Positions 39,652 to 48,434 of a stretch of DNA of 59,200 bases are shown here, one piece after another. The translations under genes and the position numbers were made by a program. This DNA is from Oscillospiraceae bacterium (lineage in GTDB: Bacteria; Bacillota; Clostridia; Oscillospirales; Oscillospiraceae), in the NCBI GenBank assembly GCA_017561205.1, contig JAFZDL010000081.1, positions 1-59,200 on the forward strand, read 5' to 3'. The notes beneath the pieces were generated by a model, which was given only the letters and a program-made list of their open reading frames with translations, had not been told where the DNA came from and did no database searches. The first letter of the stretch is position 1; each line of letters begins with the position of its first letter.

Positions 39652-40350
39652 ATGAGCAACTGTAAGATCAAGGCGCCTTTCTTTGAAATCGGCCCCAAGT
39701 CCTACCTGTACGGCGACCAGATCCTGGACCTGGCCAAGGCTGCTGACGCAGCTTCTGAGAAGTACGGCGTAGACATCCTGTTCACCTGCCCCGTTGTGGA
39801 CATCCGCCGGGTGAAGGAGAACACCAAGCGCATTCACGTATTTGCGCCCCATATGGATCCCATTCCCGTGGGCCGTGGCCTGGCAGATATCCTGCCCGAG
39901 TCCCTGGTTGCAGCCGGCGCTGAGGGCGTTATGCTGAACCATGTGGAAAAGCCCCTGGATTTTGATACCTTGGCTGCTACCATTAAGCGTGCTGACGAAG
40001 TGGGTTTGACCACCATCGTCTGCGCTGATTCTATGGCAGATGCAAGTAAGATCGCTACGCTGAATCCCGACATCATCGTTGCCGAGCCTTCCGAGCTGAT
40101 CGGTACCGGTGTCAGTGTGGGCCCCGAGTATGTGGAAGCTGCCACCAAGTGCGTCAAGAGCGTTAACGAGAACATTCTGGTGCTGACCGCTGCAGGCATT
40201 GCAAACGGCACCGATGTATATAACACCATCATCGCCGGCGCCGATGCCACCGGTTCTTCCTCCGGCGTTGCCAAGGCCGCTGACCGCGCCGCTATGGTGG
40301 ACGAGATGATCGCCGCAGTCCGCAAGGCCTGGGACGAAAGACACAAGTAA
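39652..40350 (+). CDS. Archaeal-type triosephosphate isomerase-like protein
   Basis: 232 aa. Motifs follow the short archaeal TIM family: APHMDPIPVGRG, EGVMLNHVEKPL (catalytic His), VAEPSELIGTGVSVGPEYV (catalytic Glu), TAAGIANGTDV and GSSSGVAKAAD (phosphate loop). It interconverts DHAP and G3P, or acts on a related triose phosphate. ATG 39652 has GAGAGG upstream and excludes an 18-residue extension with no RBS. A housekeeping TpiA is expected elsewhere, so this copy is probably specific for the pathway of this block. Confidence 0.85.
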   Translation: MSNCKIKAPFFEIGPKSYLYGDQILDLAKAADAASEKYGVDILFTCPVVDIRRVKENTKRIHVFAPHMDPIPVGRGLADILPESLVAAGAEGVMLNHVEKPLDFDTLAATIKRADEVGLTTIVCADSMADASKIATLNPDIIVAEPSELIGTGVSVGPEYVEAATKCVKSVNENILVLTAAGIANGTDVYNTIIAGADATGSSSGVAKAADRAAMVDEMIAAVRKAWDERHK

Positions 40351-40410
40351 GAGCAACCGCCAATTTGGCTGCTACATAAAAGAAAAATAATTTTTTGGAG
40401 GTAACAAAAA

Positions 40411-41037
40411 ATGGAATTTAAGGTTTATCAGAAAGAGCTGCAGCTGCAGAGCCGCGGCTGGATCCCCACTTTCCACGACATTTCCAAGGAAGTTATGGAG
40501 ATCGTAAAGCAGTCCGGCGTTAAGAACGGTACTGTTGCTGTGGTTTCTCACCACACCACCTGCTCCGTTATGGTCCAGGAGTGCTCTCACGATATCGACT
40601 CCTTCGACCTGGAGTTCCTGCAGCACGACCTGTTGGACATCATGCGCAAGATGATCCCCGACTACACCAACGAGGGCGATTACCGTCACCCCGGCCCCAT
40701 CCACGCACAGTTCGGCCGCTATGTTGACGAGCCCGGCAACTATACTTCTATGAACACCGACGGCCACCTGCGCTCCGTGTTCTTCGGCCGCTCCGAGACT
40801 CTGACCATCAAGGATGGCAAGCTGGACGGCGGCGAGTTCGCTCACATCTACTTCATCGACTGGGACCACGTTCGCGCCCGTCCCCGTCAGGCCAACATCA
40901 CCGTTATGGGTACCACTGAGGACGTAAACGACCGCAAGTGGAAGGGCGGCGAGACCATCAACACCCTGCGCAAGTTCACCGCAGAGGAGAAGGCTTACGA
41001 CCTGCACTACGACAACCAGCTGGAAGACCGCGTATAA
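40411..41037 (+). CDS. YjbQ/UPF0047 family protein, 208 aa
   Basis: A YjbQ-type trimeric protein: QSRGWIPTFHDISKEV, SHHTTCSVMVQE, DLLDIMRKMIP, HAQFGRY and GRSETLTIKDGKL. The metal-binding His residues of the family are present (SHHTTC, HPGP..H). At 208 aa it is longer than the usual 130-140 aa because of a central insertion (about 90-115) and a C-terminal extension (about 165-208). Some members have weak thiamine-phosphate synthase activity; the real role is unknown. RBS TTGGAGG. It is tightly followed by the ceramidase-like gene. Confidence 0.85.
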   Translation: MEFKVYQKELQLQSRGWIPTFHDISKEVMEIVKQSGVKNGTVAVVSHHTTCSVMVQECSHDIDSFDLEFLQHDLLDIMRKMIPDYTNEGDYRHPGPIHAQFGRYVDEPGNYTSMNTDGHLRSVFFGRSETLTIKDGKLDGGEFAHIYFIDWDHVRARPRQANITVMGTTEDVNDRKWKGGETINTLRKFTAEEKAYDLHYDNQLEDRV

Positions 41038-41049
41038 TCGGAGGTAGCT

Positions 41050-42393
41050 ATGAATACTTTACAGGCTGGCTTCAGCAGAGTGAATGTCACTCCTATGATG
41101 GGCATTCCTATGCGTGGCTACTTCAAGGAGCGTTATGCCGAGGCTGTACTGGATGATCTGGAGATCGTGGCGGTGGCCTTGGCTTGCGGCGAGACCAAAA
41201 CCCTGCTGATGGCTATTGATAATCTCCAGATTGGCACCAAACTGGTGAAGAACTATCAGGAAAGAATTTCTGAAAAGACCGGTATAGCCAAAGAGGCTAT
41301 CTTCATTCACTCCACCCATACCCATACTGCCGGTATGCTGGATATGGACAGCAAAAATGAACTGGTGCTGGAGTATACAGAATTTGTAGGCAAGCGCTTT
41401 GTGGATGTTGCCGTATTTGCGCTTAACGACCTGAAGCCTGCCAAGATGGGTTGGGCTGTGGGCAAGGCTCCGGGCATTGCTTTTGTCCGCCGTTTCCGGA
41501 TGAAGGACGGCAAGGTCCGCACCAACCCCGGTGTGGGCAACCCCGACATTCTGCACCCCATTGGCGATATTGACGATCGTGTGAACGTGATCCGCTTCGA
41601 CCGTGAAGGCGCTGAAACCATCGTGATGGCCAATATGGGCTGCCACCCCGACGTAGTGGGCGGCAACAAGATCTCTGCTGACTGGCCCGCTATGTTCCGC
41701 CGCCGTTTGGAGAAGTCTCTGGACAATGTGAAGGCCATCTTCTTCAATGGCGCCCAGGGTGATATCAACCATGTGAATGTAAACGCCAAGGACGGCGACT
41801 TCAACGACACCTTCCACGACTTTGATGATGTGGATCGCGGCTATGGCCACGCCCGTCACATGGGTAATGTGATGGCCGGCGCAGTCCTGCAGGTCTATGA
41901 CAAGGTCAACTACCGGGATGTGGATACCATTCGCTTTGCCTATAAGGTCAGCGAACTGCCCTCCAATATGCCCAAGCCCGAGGATATGCCTCTGGCCCGT
42001 AAGTATCATGAGCTCCATCTTGCAGGCAAGGACAGCGAGATCCCCTTCAAGGGTATGGAGCTGACCACCGTGGTTGCCGAGGCTGGCCGTATGGTTCGCC
42101 TGGAGCACGGCCCCGAGACCTTCCCCTTGGGGCTGAGCGCTGTGACCATTGGCCCGGTTGCTCTGTTGGGCATCCCCGGTGAGCCCTTCAACGGCATTGG
42201 CCTGGGTATCAAGGAAGCCAAGGGCTGGGAAGTGGTTATGCCCTGCTGCCTGACCAACGGCTCCGAGGGTTATTTCCCCATGCAGGACTCCTACGACGAG
42301 GGCGGTTACGAGGCACGCTCCTCCCGTTATAAGGCCGGTACTGCTGAGCTGATCATCGAAGAGGGTAGGGCACTGCTGGACACCCTGCACTAA
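41050..42393 (+). CDS. Neutral ceramidase-like hydrolase (cytoplasmic), 447 aa
   Basis: The N-terminal pattern of neutral/alkaline ceramidase-fold proteins is visible: AGFSRVNVTPMMGIPMRGYF, DDLEIVAVALACG, IFIHSTHTHTAG (metal-binding HTH) and MANMGCHPDVVGG, with FFNGAQGDINHVN. It lacks a signal peptide, so it acts inside the cell. Family members hydrolyse amide bonds of N-acyl amino alcohols; in this block it could remove an acyl group from an amino-sugar substrate. RBS GGAGG 5' of ATG 41050. 12 bases separate it from both neighbours. Confidence 0.8.
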   Translation: MNTLQAGFSRVNVTPMMGIPMRGYFKERYAEAVLDDLEIVAVALACGETKTLLMAIDNLQIGTKLVKNYQERISEKTGIAKEAIFIHSTHTHTAGMLDMDSKNELVLEYTEFVGKRFVDVAVFALNDLKPAKMGWAVGKAPGIAFVRRFRMKDGKVRTNPGVGNPDILHPIGDIDDRVNVIRFDREGAETIVMANMGCHPDVVGGNKISADWPAMFRRRLEKSLDNVKAIFFNGAQGDINHVNVNAKDGDFNDTFHDFDDVDRGYGHARHMGNVMAGAVLQVYDKVNYRDVDTIRFAYKVSELPSNMPKPEDMPLARKYHELHLAGKDSEIPFKGMELTTVVAEAGRMVRLEHGPETFPLGLSAVTIGPVALLGIPGEPFNGIGLGIKEAKGWEVVMPCCLTNGSEGYFPMQDSYDEGGYEARSSRYKAGTAELIIEEGRALLDTLH

Positions 42394-42405
42394 GGAGGGT
42401 ATGCA

Positions 42406-43545
42406 ATGACTGCTATAATCAATGCTACACTGGTCATGCGTGACCATTTGATCCCCAATGGCGTACTGTTGATGGAAAATGGCAAGATCACTGCTTTTGG
42501 CGAAAGCCGGAAGATGGAGATTCCGGAAGGCTGCGAGATCATTGATGCTGAAGGAAAGTACGTTGGCCCCGGCTTTGTGGATATCCACACCCATTCCGAC
42601 GGCAAGGTTTTCTTCTATGACGATCCCAAGTCTGTGGGCCATCACCTGAAGCACGGTACTACCACCATTTTGGCAGCCCTGTACTTCAGTATGACCACAG
42701 AAGAATTTGTGGACGCTATGGGTAAGATTCGGGAAGCGATGAAAGACCCGGATTGCAGGAACCTGTGCGGCATCTATATGGAAGGTCCTTATATGAACCC
42801 CAAGTTCGGCTGTGACAAGGAGCATAACCCCTGGGTAGGCCCTGTGGACAGAGAAAAGTATCAGCCCATCATCGATGCCGGCTGGGACTTGGTAAAGGTT
42901 TGGGGCCTGGCTCCCGAGCGGGAGAATATTGTGCAGTTTGTGCAGGATGTAAAGGCTAAGAACCCTGCAGCGGTGTTCTCCGTTGCTCACTCTGAGGCTT
43001 CTCCGCAGGAGGTGGAGGCGCTGATGCCTTACGGCCTGCGGATCGGCACCCACCACACCAATGCCACCGGCGACCGTATTTTCTACCCCGAGGTCCGTGG
43101 CGTTTGCGTGGACGAAGCGGTTAACTACAACCGGGAGATCTATGCTGAGCTGATCTGCGACAGTATGGGTATCCATGTAGATCCCTATATGCTGCGTCTG
43201 GTGCGTAGAATCAAGGGCGATGACCGTATCATTCTGATTTCCGATGCCTATGCCTGCGATGGCCCGATTCCCGAGGGCTATGACGGTGTGGACGATATCA
43301 ATTTTGACTGGGAAGGCGAGATCGCCGGCTCCAAGCTGACACTGGATATTGCCTGCCGCAATGCTTTGAAGCATTTGGGCGCTTCCGTTGTGGATGTGTT
43401 CCGCTTTGCTTCTTACAACCCTGCTATGGCAGTAGGGTTCTATGACCGCGGTGAGATCGCGGTTGGAAAACGTGCTGACCTGGTGATCGTTGATCACTGG
43501 ATGAAAGTAAACAAAGTAATTTTCGAAGGAGAGACCGTACAATGA
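42406..43545 (+). CDS. NagA-like amidohydrolase (N-acetylglucosamine-6-phosphate deacetylase family)
   Basis: 379 aa. Metal and catalytic residues: HTH at 61-63 (PGFVDIHTHSD), MEGPYMNPKFG (Glu), VAHSEAS and GTHHTNA (His), ILISDAYACDG (catalytic Asp), and SYNPAMAVGFYDRGEIAVGKRADLVIVD at the end. NagA removes acetate from GlcNAc-6-P; here the neighbouring NagB-like and kinase genes suggest a related but distinct phosphorylated N-acyl sugar. RBS GGAGGG. The stop overlaps the next start by 4 bases. Confidence 0.88.
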   Translation: MTAIINATLVMRDHLIPNGVLLMENGKITAFGESRKMEIPEGCEIIDAEGKYVGPGFVDIHTHSDGKVFFYDDPKSVGHHLKHGTTTILAALYFSMTTEEFVDAMGKIREAMKDPDCRNLCGIYMEGPYMNPKFGCDKEHNPWVGPVDREKYQPIIDAGWDLVKVWGLAPERENIVQFVQDVKAKNPAAVFSVAHSEASPQEVEALMPYGLRIGTHHTNATGDRIFYPEVRGVCVDEAVNYNREIYAELICDSMGIHVDPYMLRLVRRIKGDDRIILISDAYACDGPIPEGYDGVDDINFDWEGEIAGSKLTLDIACRNALKHLGASVVDVFRFASYNPAMAVGFYDRGEIAVGKRADLVIVDHWMKVNKVIFEGETVQ

Positions 43546-44513
43546 AAGATTTCATTACCGATCCCGCAACCAAATTTGACTTCCAACCCCACGACTTTGT
43601 TCCCTTCAAGGACAAGAAGGTCTGTGAGTATGTCCGCAGCCTGAGTGGCAAGGACCTGGAAAAGCGCGAGCCCTGGTGGCATCCCGAGTTCGATGTTAAG
43701 GTTATTATGAACCCCCATCCCATTCTGATCGCTACTCTGTTCTCCCGTCTGAAGGCAGCTTCCGAGGCTGGCAAGACCTTCACCATGATCCTGGGCAACC
43801 CCGAGCCCGACACCTACATTCCTCTGGCTCAGCTGATCAACTACTTCCAGGTTGACTGCTCCAAGGTTCACCTGTTCGCTGAGGACGAGTGGGCTGATGA
43901 GAACGGCAATATCGCCCCCATCACCTACGAGGCTGGCTTTGCTCACTCTATGATCAAGTACTTCTACTATCAGATCGACGAGAAGCTGCGTATGCCCATG
44001 GAGAATGTTCACTTCCCCACCAATGAGAATATCAAGGACTACTCCAAGATCATCAACGACATCTCCGAGGGTGGCGCTGATATCGCTTCCACTTCTCCCG
44101 GTTGGGCTGGCCACATGGCATTTGTGGATCCTATCCCCGAGTTCATTGGCTCCGGCGATATCGAAGAGTGGCTGAATCAGCCCGCTCAGATCGTCAAGCT
44201 GCACCCCATGACTATTATGCAGAACTCCCTGAACGGTACCTTCGGTCAGTCCGGCGACATCGCAAACGTTCCTCCCTGCGCCGCTACCATCGGACCGCTG
44301 GATGTTATGCGTGCTAAGGAGCGTATCGAGGTTCACGCACTGGCTACCTGCGGTACTTTCTCCTCCTGGCAGAGAATGACCTCCCGTCTGTGCACCCACG
44401 GCCCCATCACTCCCTACCTGCCCTCCTCCATGCTGCAGACCAAGAAGACTCAGGTCTACATCAGCGAAGAGCTGGCTGCTCCCTTCGAGTGCTGGGAGAA
44501 GGTTGGTTACTAA
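43542..44513 (+). CDS. NagB-like (glucosamine-6-phosphate deaminase superfamily) protein, altered active site
   Basis: 323 aa, longer than NagB (about 240-270). Superfamily motifs: TMILGNPEPDTYIPL, VHLFAEDEWADENG (NagB: MDEY), GGADIASTSPGWAGHMAFVDP, and VPPCAATIGPLDVMRAKERIEVH. In NagB the motif is G-x-D-G-H-I-A-F-N-E-P; here Ala189 replaces the catalytic Asp, His191 is kept and Asp196 replaces Glu. The reaction is therefore probably not standard deamination of GlcN6P; isomerisation or another amino-sugar substrate is likely. It overlaps NagA-like by 4 bases and is followed by a terminator-like hairpin. Confidence 0.75.
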   Translation: MKDFITDPATKFDFQPHDFVPFKDKKVCEYVRSLSGKDLEKREPWWHPEFDVKVIMNPHPILIATLFSRLKAASEAGKTFTMILGNPEPDTYIPLAQLINYFQVDCSKVHLFAEDEWADENGNIAPITYEAGFAHSMIKYFYYQIDEKLRMPMENVHFPTNENIKDYSKIINDISEGGADIASTSPGWAGHMAFVDPIPEFIGSGDIEEWLNQPAQIVKLHPMTIMQNSLNGTFGQSGDIANVPPCAATIGPLDVMRAKERIEVHALATCGTFSSWQRMTSRLCTHGPITPYLPSSMLQTKKTQVYISEELAAPFECWEKVGY

Positions 44514-44534
44514 TTCCCATTATTCCAATGGCAA

Positions 44535-44567
44535 GGGGCCGCATCAACGATGTGGCCCCTTTTCTAA
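44535..44567 (+). terminator. Intercistronic terminator-like hairpin
   Basis: AAGGGGCCGCAT-caacg-ATGTGGCCCCTTTT between the NagB-like and kinase genes. It may lower downstream expression. Confidence 0.65.
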
Positions 44568-44583
44568 AAAGGAGGACACCCCT

Positions 44584-46032
44584 ATGTATATTGGTGTTGA
44601 CTTGGGCAGTACCAATCTAAAAGCTGCCCTGTATGATGAAAACTTAAATTGCATTGCCCAAAAGGGCGCTCCTGTTGCGTATATCCGAGAGGGAGAGTTT
44701 GTTGAGTTTGACGCAGAAAAGTATTTTGACGATCTCGTTGCAGTATTGCACGATCTGATGGCTGAGAATCCCGGCAAGGTGCTGGAGATCGCCCTCACCG
44801 GCCAGGCCGAGTCCTTAGTTTGCTTGGATGCAGAGGGTAAGGCCGTTTATAATGCTATCTCCTGGATGGATGAGCGTTCCGACGAGGAGTGCGAGATCCT
44901 TTCTCAGCAGTTTGATGCCAAGCTGTGCCACCGCAAGACCGGCCAGCAGGCTGTGCTGCCCACCTGGCCTGCCACCAAGATTTTGTGGCTGAAGCGCAAC
45001 CGCCCGGAGATTTTTGGCAAGGTGGCAACCTATATGCTGCTGAAGGACTATATCGTTTACCGGCTCACTGGCAAGAAGTGTGCCGATATGTCCATTGCCA
45101 CTTTCTCTTTTTACTTTGACATTTACGGAAAATGCTACTGGCAGGAAATGCTCCAGGCCATTGGCATTACCGAGAAACAGCTCCCTGAGCTGATAGAGCC
45201 CTGTACTGTAGTTGGCGGTCTGACCGAACAGGTGGCAGTAGCCACTGGTCTGACTATTGAGACCAAGGTCAATGTGGGCACATTGGACCATTTTGCCGGC
45301 ATGATCGGCACAGGCAACACCGCTCCCGGCGGCATGAACCTGTCCACCGGTACCACAATGGTGCTCACCGCTATGACCGAGGAAAAGCCCGACCCGGATT
45401 GCGATCTGGCGCTCCACTACGGTTTTATGCCCGATACCTATATTATGCTGCCGGTTATGGAAAGTGGCGGTGTGTGTTTGGATTGGTTCCGTCGTACATG
45501 TATGAACAATCTGGATTACGATACCTTAAATGCCGAAATCTTGAAAGCCCCGGAAACAGACCTGCTGTTCCTGCCCTATTTGGTAGGCACAAATGCTCCC
45601 GAATTTGACCGGGAGGCCAGCGGTGTGTTCTTTGGCCTGCGTCAGGAGCATACCAACATCCAAATGGCTAAGGCTGTTATGGAGGGCGTGTGCTTTGTCC
45701 TGCGGAAAAACTGCGAGGACATTCTATCCAAGGGCACAAAGATCTCCAGCATCGTTGCCACCGGCGGTGGCGCAAAGAGTCCTGTTTGGTGTCAGCTGCA
45801 GGCGGATATCACCGGCCTGCCCCTGGAAGTTCCCGCTGTTACCGAGGCTGGCTGCCTGGGCGCTGCTATGATTGCGGCCAAGAGCCAGGGTCAGTTTAAG
45901 AGTCTGGAAGAGGCCGCCCAGGGCGTGGAGATGGTCCGTTCTTATACCCCCAACCCCAGTGCCCGTATCGAAGAAAAATACCGCAAATTCTGCAAGCTCT
46001 ATGAAGCTGCATTGGAAATTGCCAGAAAGTGA
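44584..46032 (+). CDS. FGGY-family carbohydrate kinase (xylulokinase-like)
   Basis: 482 aa. ATP-binding and sugar-kinase motifs: YIGVDLGSTNLKAALYD, NAISWMDERSDEE, GTLDHFAGMIGTG (catalytic Asp), LSTGTTMVL, FLPYLVGTNAPEFDREASGVFFGL, and ATGGGAKSPVWCQLQAD. It phosphorylates a sugar or polyol, and the neighbours suggest an amino-sugar or ketose. ATG 44584 follows AAGGAGG; an upstream extension from 44503 would read through the hairpin. Confidence 0.92.
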   Translation: MYIGVDLGSTNLKAALYDENLNCIAQKGAPVAYIREGEFVEFDAEKYFDDLVAVLHDLMAENPGKVLEIALTGQAESLVCLDAEGKAVYNAISWMDERSDEECEILSQQFDAKLCHRKTGQQAVLPTWPATKILWLKRNRPEIFGKVATYMLLKDYIVYRLTGKKCADMSIATFSFYFDIYGKCYWQEMLQAIGITEKQLPELIEPCTVVGGLTEQVAVATGLTIETKVNVGTLDHFAGMIGTGNTAPGGMNLSTGTTMVLTAMTEEKPDPDCDLALHYGFMPDTYIMLPVMESGGVCLDWFRRTCMNNLDYDTLNAEILKAPETDLLFLPYLVGTNAPEFDREASGVFFGLRQEHTNIQMAKAVMEGVCFVLRKNCEDILSKGTKISSIVATGGGAKSPVWCQLQADITGLPLEVPAVTEAGCLGAAMIAAKSQGQFKSLEEAAQGVEMVRSYTPNPSARIEEKYRKFCKLYEAALEIARK

Positions 46033-46043
46033 GAGATTTTGCT

Positions 46044-46649
46044 ATGAAGACTTACACATTAAAGAAAATCACCGGCACTCCTGATTGGAGCACCATCGAG
46101 GTTATGCCCGTTGACAATTTGCTGTGGACAGACCCCCTGCCCATTACCGCCAAGGCTCAGCTTTGCTGGGATGAGGAGGTTATTTACCTGCGGATGGAGG
46201 CTTTTGAAAAAGATATCCGTATGGAAGAGAGCGATCCCCTGGCAGAAACCTGCAATGACAGTTGTCTGGAGTTCTTCCTCCAGCCTACCGATGCGCCCAC
46301 CTATCTGAACTTTGAGATCAACCCCTTGGCAAATTATCTCATTGGCCAGGGTGATTGCGACGTGGGCAACCGTTTGCGTGTCATCATTCCGGACTTTGAG
46401 ACCCGTATGGAACCCAAGGTGACCTTCACTGAAACCGGCTGGGTGCTGACCTACAAAGTGCCCTTCTCCTTTATCCGCCTGTTTTATCCCCAATTTGAGG
46501 CAAAGCCGGGCGTGAAGGTTCGCGGTAACTGCTATAAATGCGGTGATTTGACCGTAAAGCCCCATTTCCTGGCCTGGAGTCCCACTGTCAGCGAAGTACC
46601 CGCCTTCCACCTGCCGGAGTATTTCGGTCAGCTGATCTTTGGAGAGTAA
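46044..46649 (+). CDS. Cytoplasmic CBM9-like carbohydrate-binding protein
   Basis: 201 aa beta-sandwich protein resembling CBM9 domains: AKAQLCWDEEVIYLRMEAFEKDIR, NDSCLEFFLQPTDAPTYLNFEINPLANYL, and GVKVRGNCYKCGDLTVKPHFLAWSP near the end. No signal peptide, so the sugar-binding fold is used inside the cell, perhaps as a sensor or chaperone of the substrate. GTG 46029 overlapping the kinase stop is an alternative start; ATG 46044 is chosen. The gene is followed by a promoter. Confidence 0.75.
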   Translation: MKTYTLKKITGTPDWSTIEVMPVDNLLWTDPLPITAKAQLCWDEEVIYLRMEAFEKDIRMEESDPLAETCNDSCLEFFLQPTDAPTYLNFEINPLANYLIGQGDCDVGNRLRVIIPDFETRMEPKVTFTETGWVLTYKVPFSFIRLFYPQFEAKPGVKVRGNCYKCGDLTVKPHFLAWSPTVSEVPAFHLPEYFGQLIFGE

Positions 46650-46699
46650 ATTTATTTCTTAGGCACTTTCACGAATTTTTGAAAAAGATAAGACAGCAA

Positions 46700-46728
46700 T
46701 TGACTTTTCCAGCCTTTTATACTAAACT
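46700..46728 (+). promoter_or_regulatory. Possible internal promoter (TTGACT - 17 - TAAACT)
   Basis: It precedes the ASRT-M24-creatininase genes by about 75 bases, in the 155-base gap after the CBM9-like gene. Confidence 0.45.
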
Positions 46729-46804
46729 ATTAGTTGGTATAAAATGGCGTTCTATGAGAGTGAAACTGCCATAGAGATTATTTATAATGAGGAGGAAAAC
46801 CCCA

Positions 46805-47161
46805 ATGGACTACGGCAAAAAAGTTTGGATTTTTCCGGATGCAGAGCTGCCCCCTGTGGGTGTGAACCTGATTCCCGGTCACGAATCCGTCATCATTACC
46901 AATGTGAGCGACAAGGTGGCAAATGTGAAGTTCACCTTGATCTACACCGATAAAGATCCTGTGGACTTCACCATTCAGGTGGAGGCTATGCGTGTGCGTT
47001 GCCTGCGCACCAACGAGGAGAAGGATTTTGGCAAGTACACCGCTAAATTCGACGAGCAGTATGCGATTATGCTGGAGAGCGATCAGCCCATCGTTGCCCA
47101 GTACGGCCGCGCCGAACCCCGCGAGGTCAATTTCTACACCACCCCCGGTTACTGCGAGTAA
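46805..47161 (+). CDS. ASRT-family (Anabaena sensory rhodopsin transducer-like) small-molecule-binding protein
   Basis: 118-aa all-beta protein aligned along its length with the ASRT family: VWIFPDAELPPVGVNLIPGHESVIITNVSDKVANVKFTLIYTDKDPV, TNEEKDFGKYTAKFDEQYAIMLESDQPIVAQYGR and an aromatic end. No rhodopsin is nearby. Published comparative work argues that ASRT-like domains bind sugars and sense them in sugar operons; a Thermotoga relative lies in a rhamnose operon (from memory). Here it is probably the substrate sensor or chaperone. RBS GAGGAGGA. Confidence 0.82.
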   Translation: MDYGKKVWIFPDAELPPVGVNLIPGHESVIITNVSDKVANVKFTLIYTDKDPVDFTIQVEAMRVRCLRTNEEKDFGKYTAKFDEQYAIMLESDQPIVAQYGRAEPREVNFYTTPGYCE

Positions 47162-47203
47162 TCGAAAATAAATTATGTAAACTATTTTAGGAGGAAATAC
47201 AAA

Positions 47204-48376
47204 ATGGCAAGAATTTGCATTCCTGATCACGAGTACAAAGAAAGAGTTAAGCGCTGCGCTGCGATCCTGGTCCGCGAAAAGTTGGACGTGCTGATCGTAA
47301 ACGGCAACGAGGCTGACTACGCTAACCCCCGTTACTTCTCCGGCTTCTGGCCCCTGTTCGAGCGCGCCGGTGTGGCTATCGCTGCTAACGGTGAGGCTGC
47401 TTTGATGGTAGGTCCCGAGTCCTCCATCTTCGGTGCTGACCGCAACAAGCTGGACAAGATCTTCACCCTGCTGGCTTACCGTGAAGGCGCTGACCCCGCT
47501 TACCCCGAGGCTAAGCCCGACACCTTCCACGATGTCTTCAAGGCTATCGGTGTGACCGGCAAGAAGATCCGCATCGGTGTGGCATCCTTCCTGGATACCT
47601 CCGTTACCATCTTCAATGCTATCAAGGAAGCTTTCCCCGAGGCTGAGATCGTTGACGCAGGCAAGATCATGGTCGAGCTGCGCCGCATCAAGAGTGAAAA
47701 CGAGCTGGCTTGCCTGCGTGAAGGCTACCGCATCGCTGACCTGGCTACTCAAGCCGTTATGAAGGAAATCCGTCCCGGTATGACCGAGCTGCAGGCTGTT
47801 GGTATCGCACAGCGCGTTGTTTACGAGAACGGCGCCGAGTACGAAGGCCTGCCCATGTACGTGTTCTCCGAGGCTTCCACCCGTCACGCTATCTCCCGTT
47901 CTTCCTACCGTGAGTTCCAGAAGGGTGACATCGTGCAGCTGAACCTGTCCGCTAAGATCGACGGCTACTCCGCTGCTATCGGTTACCCCATCTGCCTGGG
48001 CACTTTGGAAGGCCAGCGCCGCGACATCGTGCAGTTCTGCCGTGAGGCTCACGCATGGTCCGAAAAGCAGGTCAAGGCTGGCGTTTACGCTGCTGACATC
48101 GCTAAGGGCTTCTACAAGTACTTTGTTGATAACGGCTACGAGAAGAACTATGTTTACGGTCCTCTCCACGGCACCGGCATCATCGAGGTTGAAGCACCCT
48201 GGTGCGAGACTTCCTCTACTTACTACCTGGAGCCCAACATGACCTTCCAGGTGGACACCTACATCTCCTCCGACACCTTTGGCGTCCGTTGGGAGAAGGG
48301 TATCGCAGTTAAGGAAGGCGGCTACGAGGTTCTCAGCCCCGAGATCCCCGAGGTTTGCCCTGAGATCCACTTCTAA
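47204..48376 (+). CDS. Creatinase-like M24-family protein with degenerate metal site
   Basis: 390 aa pita-bread fold with an N-terminal domain (about 1-160). In metallopeptidases the ligands are Asp, Asp, His, Glu, Glu. Here they are N247 (LNLSA), A258 (GYSAAIG), H322 (GPLHGTG), D351 and E364 (VRWEKG). Creatinase has the same LN...GY..A pattern because it works without a metal. The protein is thus more likely a creatinase-type amidinohydrolase or non-peptidase than Xaa-Pro dipeptidase. RBS AGGAGG. It precedes a creatininase-family gene. Confidence 0.75.
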   Translation: MARICIPDHEYKERVKRCAAILVREKLDVLIVNGNEADYANPRYFSGFWPLFERAGVAIAANGEAALMVGPESSIFGADRNKLDKIFTLLAYREGADPAYPEAKPDTFHDVFKAIGVTGKKIRIGVASFLDTSVTIFNAIKEAFPEAEIVDAGKIMVELRRIKSENELACLREGYRIADLATQAVMKEIRPGMTELQAVGIAQRVVYENGAEYEGLPMYVFSEASTRHAISRSSYREFQKGDIVQLNLSAKIDGYSAAIGYPICLGTLEGQRRDIVQFCREAHAWSEKQVKAGVYAADIAKGFYKYFVDNGYEKNYVYGPLHGTGIIEVEAPWCETSSTYYLEPNMTFQVDTYISSDTFGVRWEKGIAVKEGGYEVLSPEIPEVCPEIHF

Positions 48377-48383
48377 TTAACCG

Positions 48384-48413
48384 AAAATGCACCCAGGAAA
48401 CTGGGTGCATTTT
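48384..48413 (+). other. Intercistronic hairpin
   Basis: AAAATGCACCCAG-gaaa-CTGGGTGCATTTT between the M24 and creatininase-family genes. It may act as an mRNA processing or partial termination signal. Confidence 0.6.
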
Positions 48414-48434
48414 AACCAAAAGGAGAATAAAACT

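Noticed and set aside
41059-43542. Very long open frame (827 codons) on the minus strand
   Set aside because: It is the antisense shadow of the ceramidase-like and NagA-like genes, which have RBSs, motifs and coupled starts. The minus-strand translation shows no family features.
46778-48370. 530-codon minus-strand frame
   Set aside because: It is antisense to the ASRT and M24 genes; a by-product of their codon bias.
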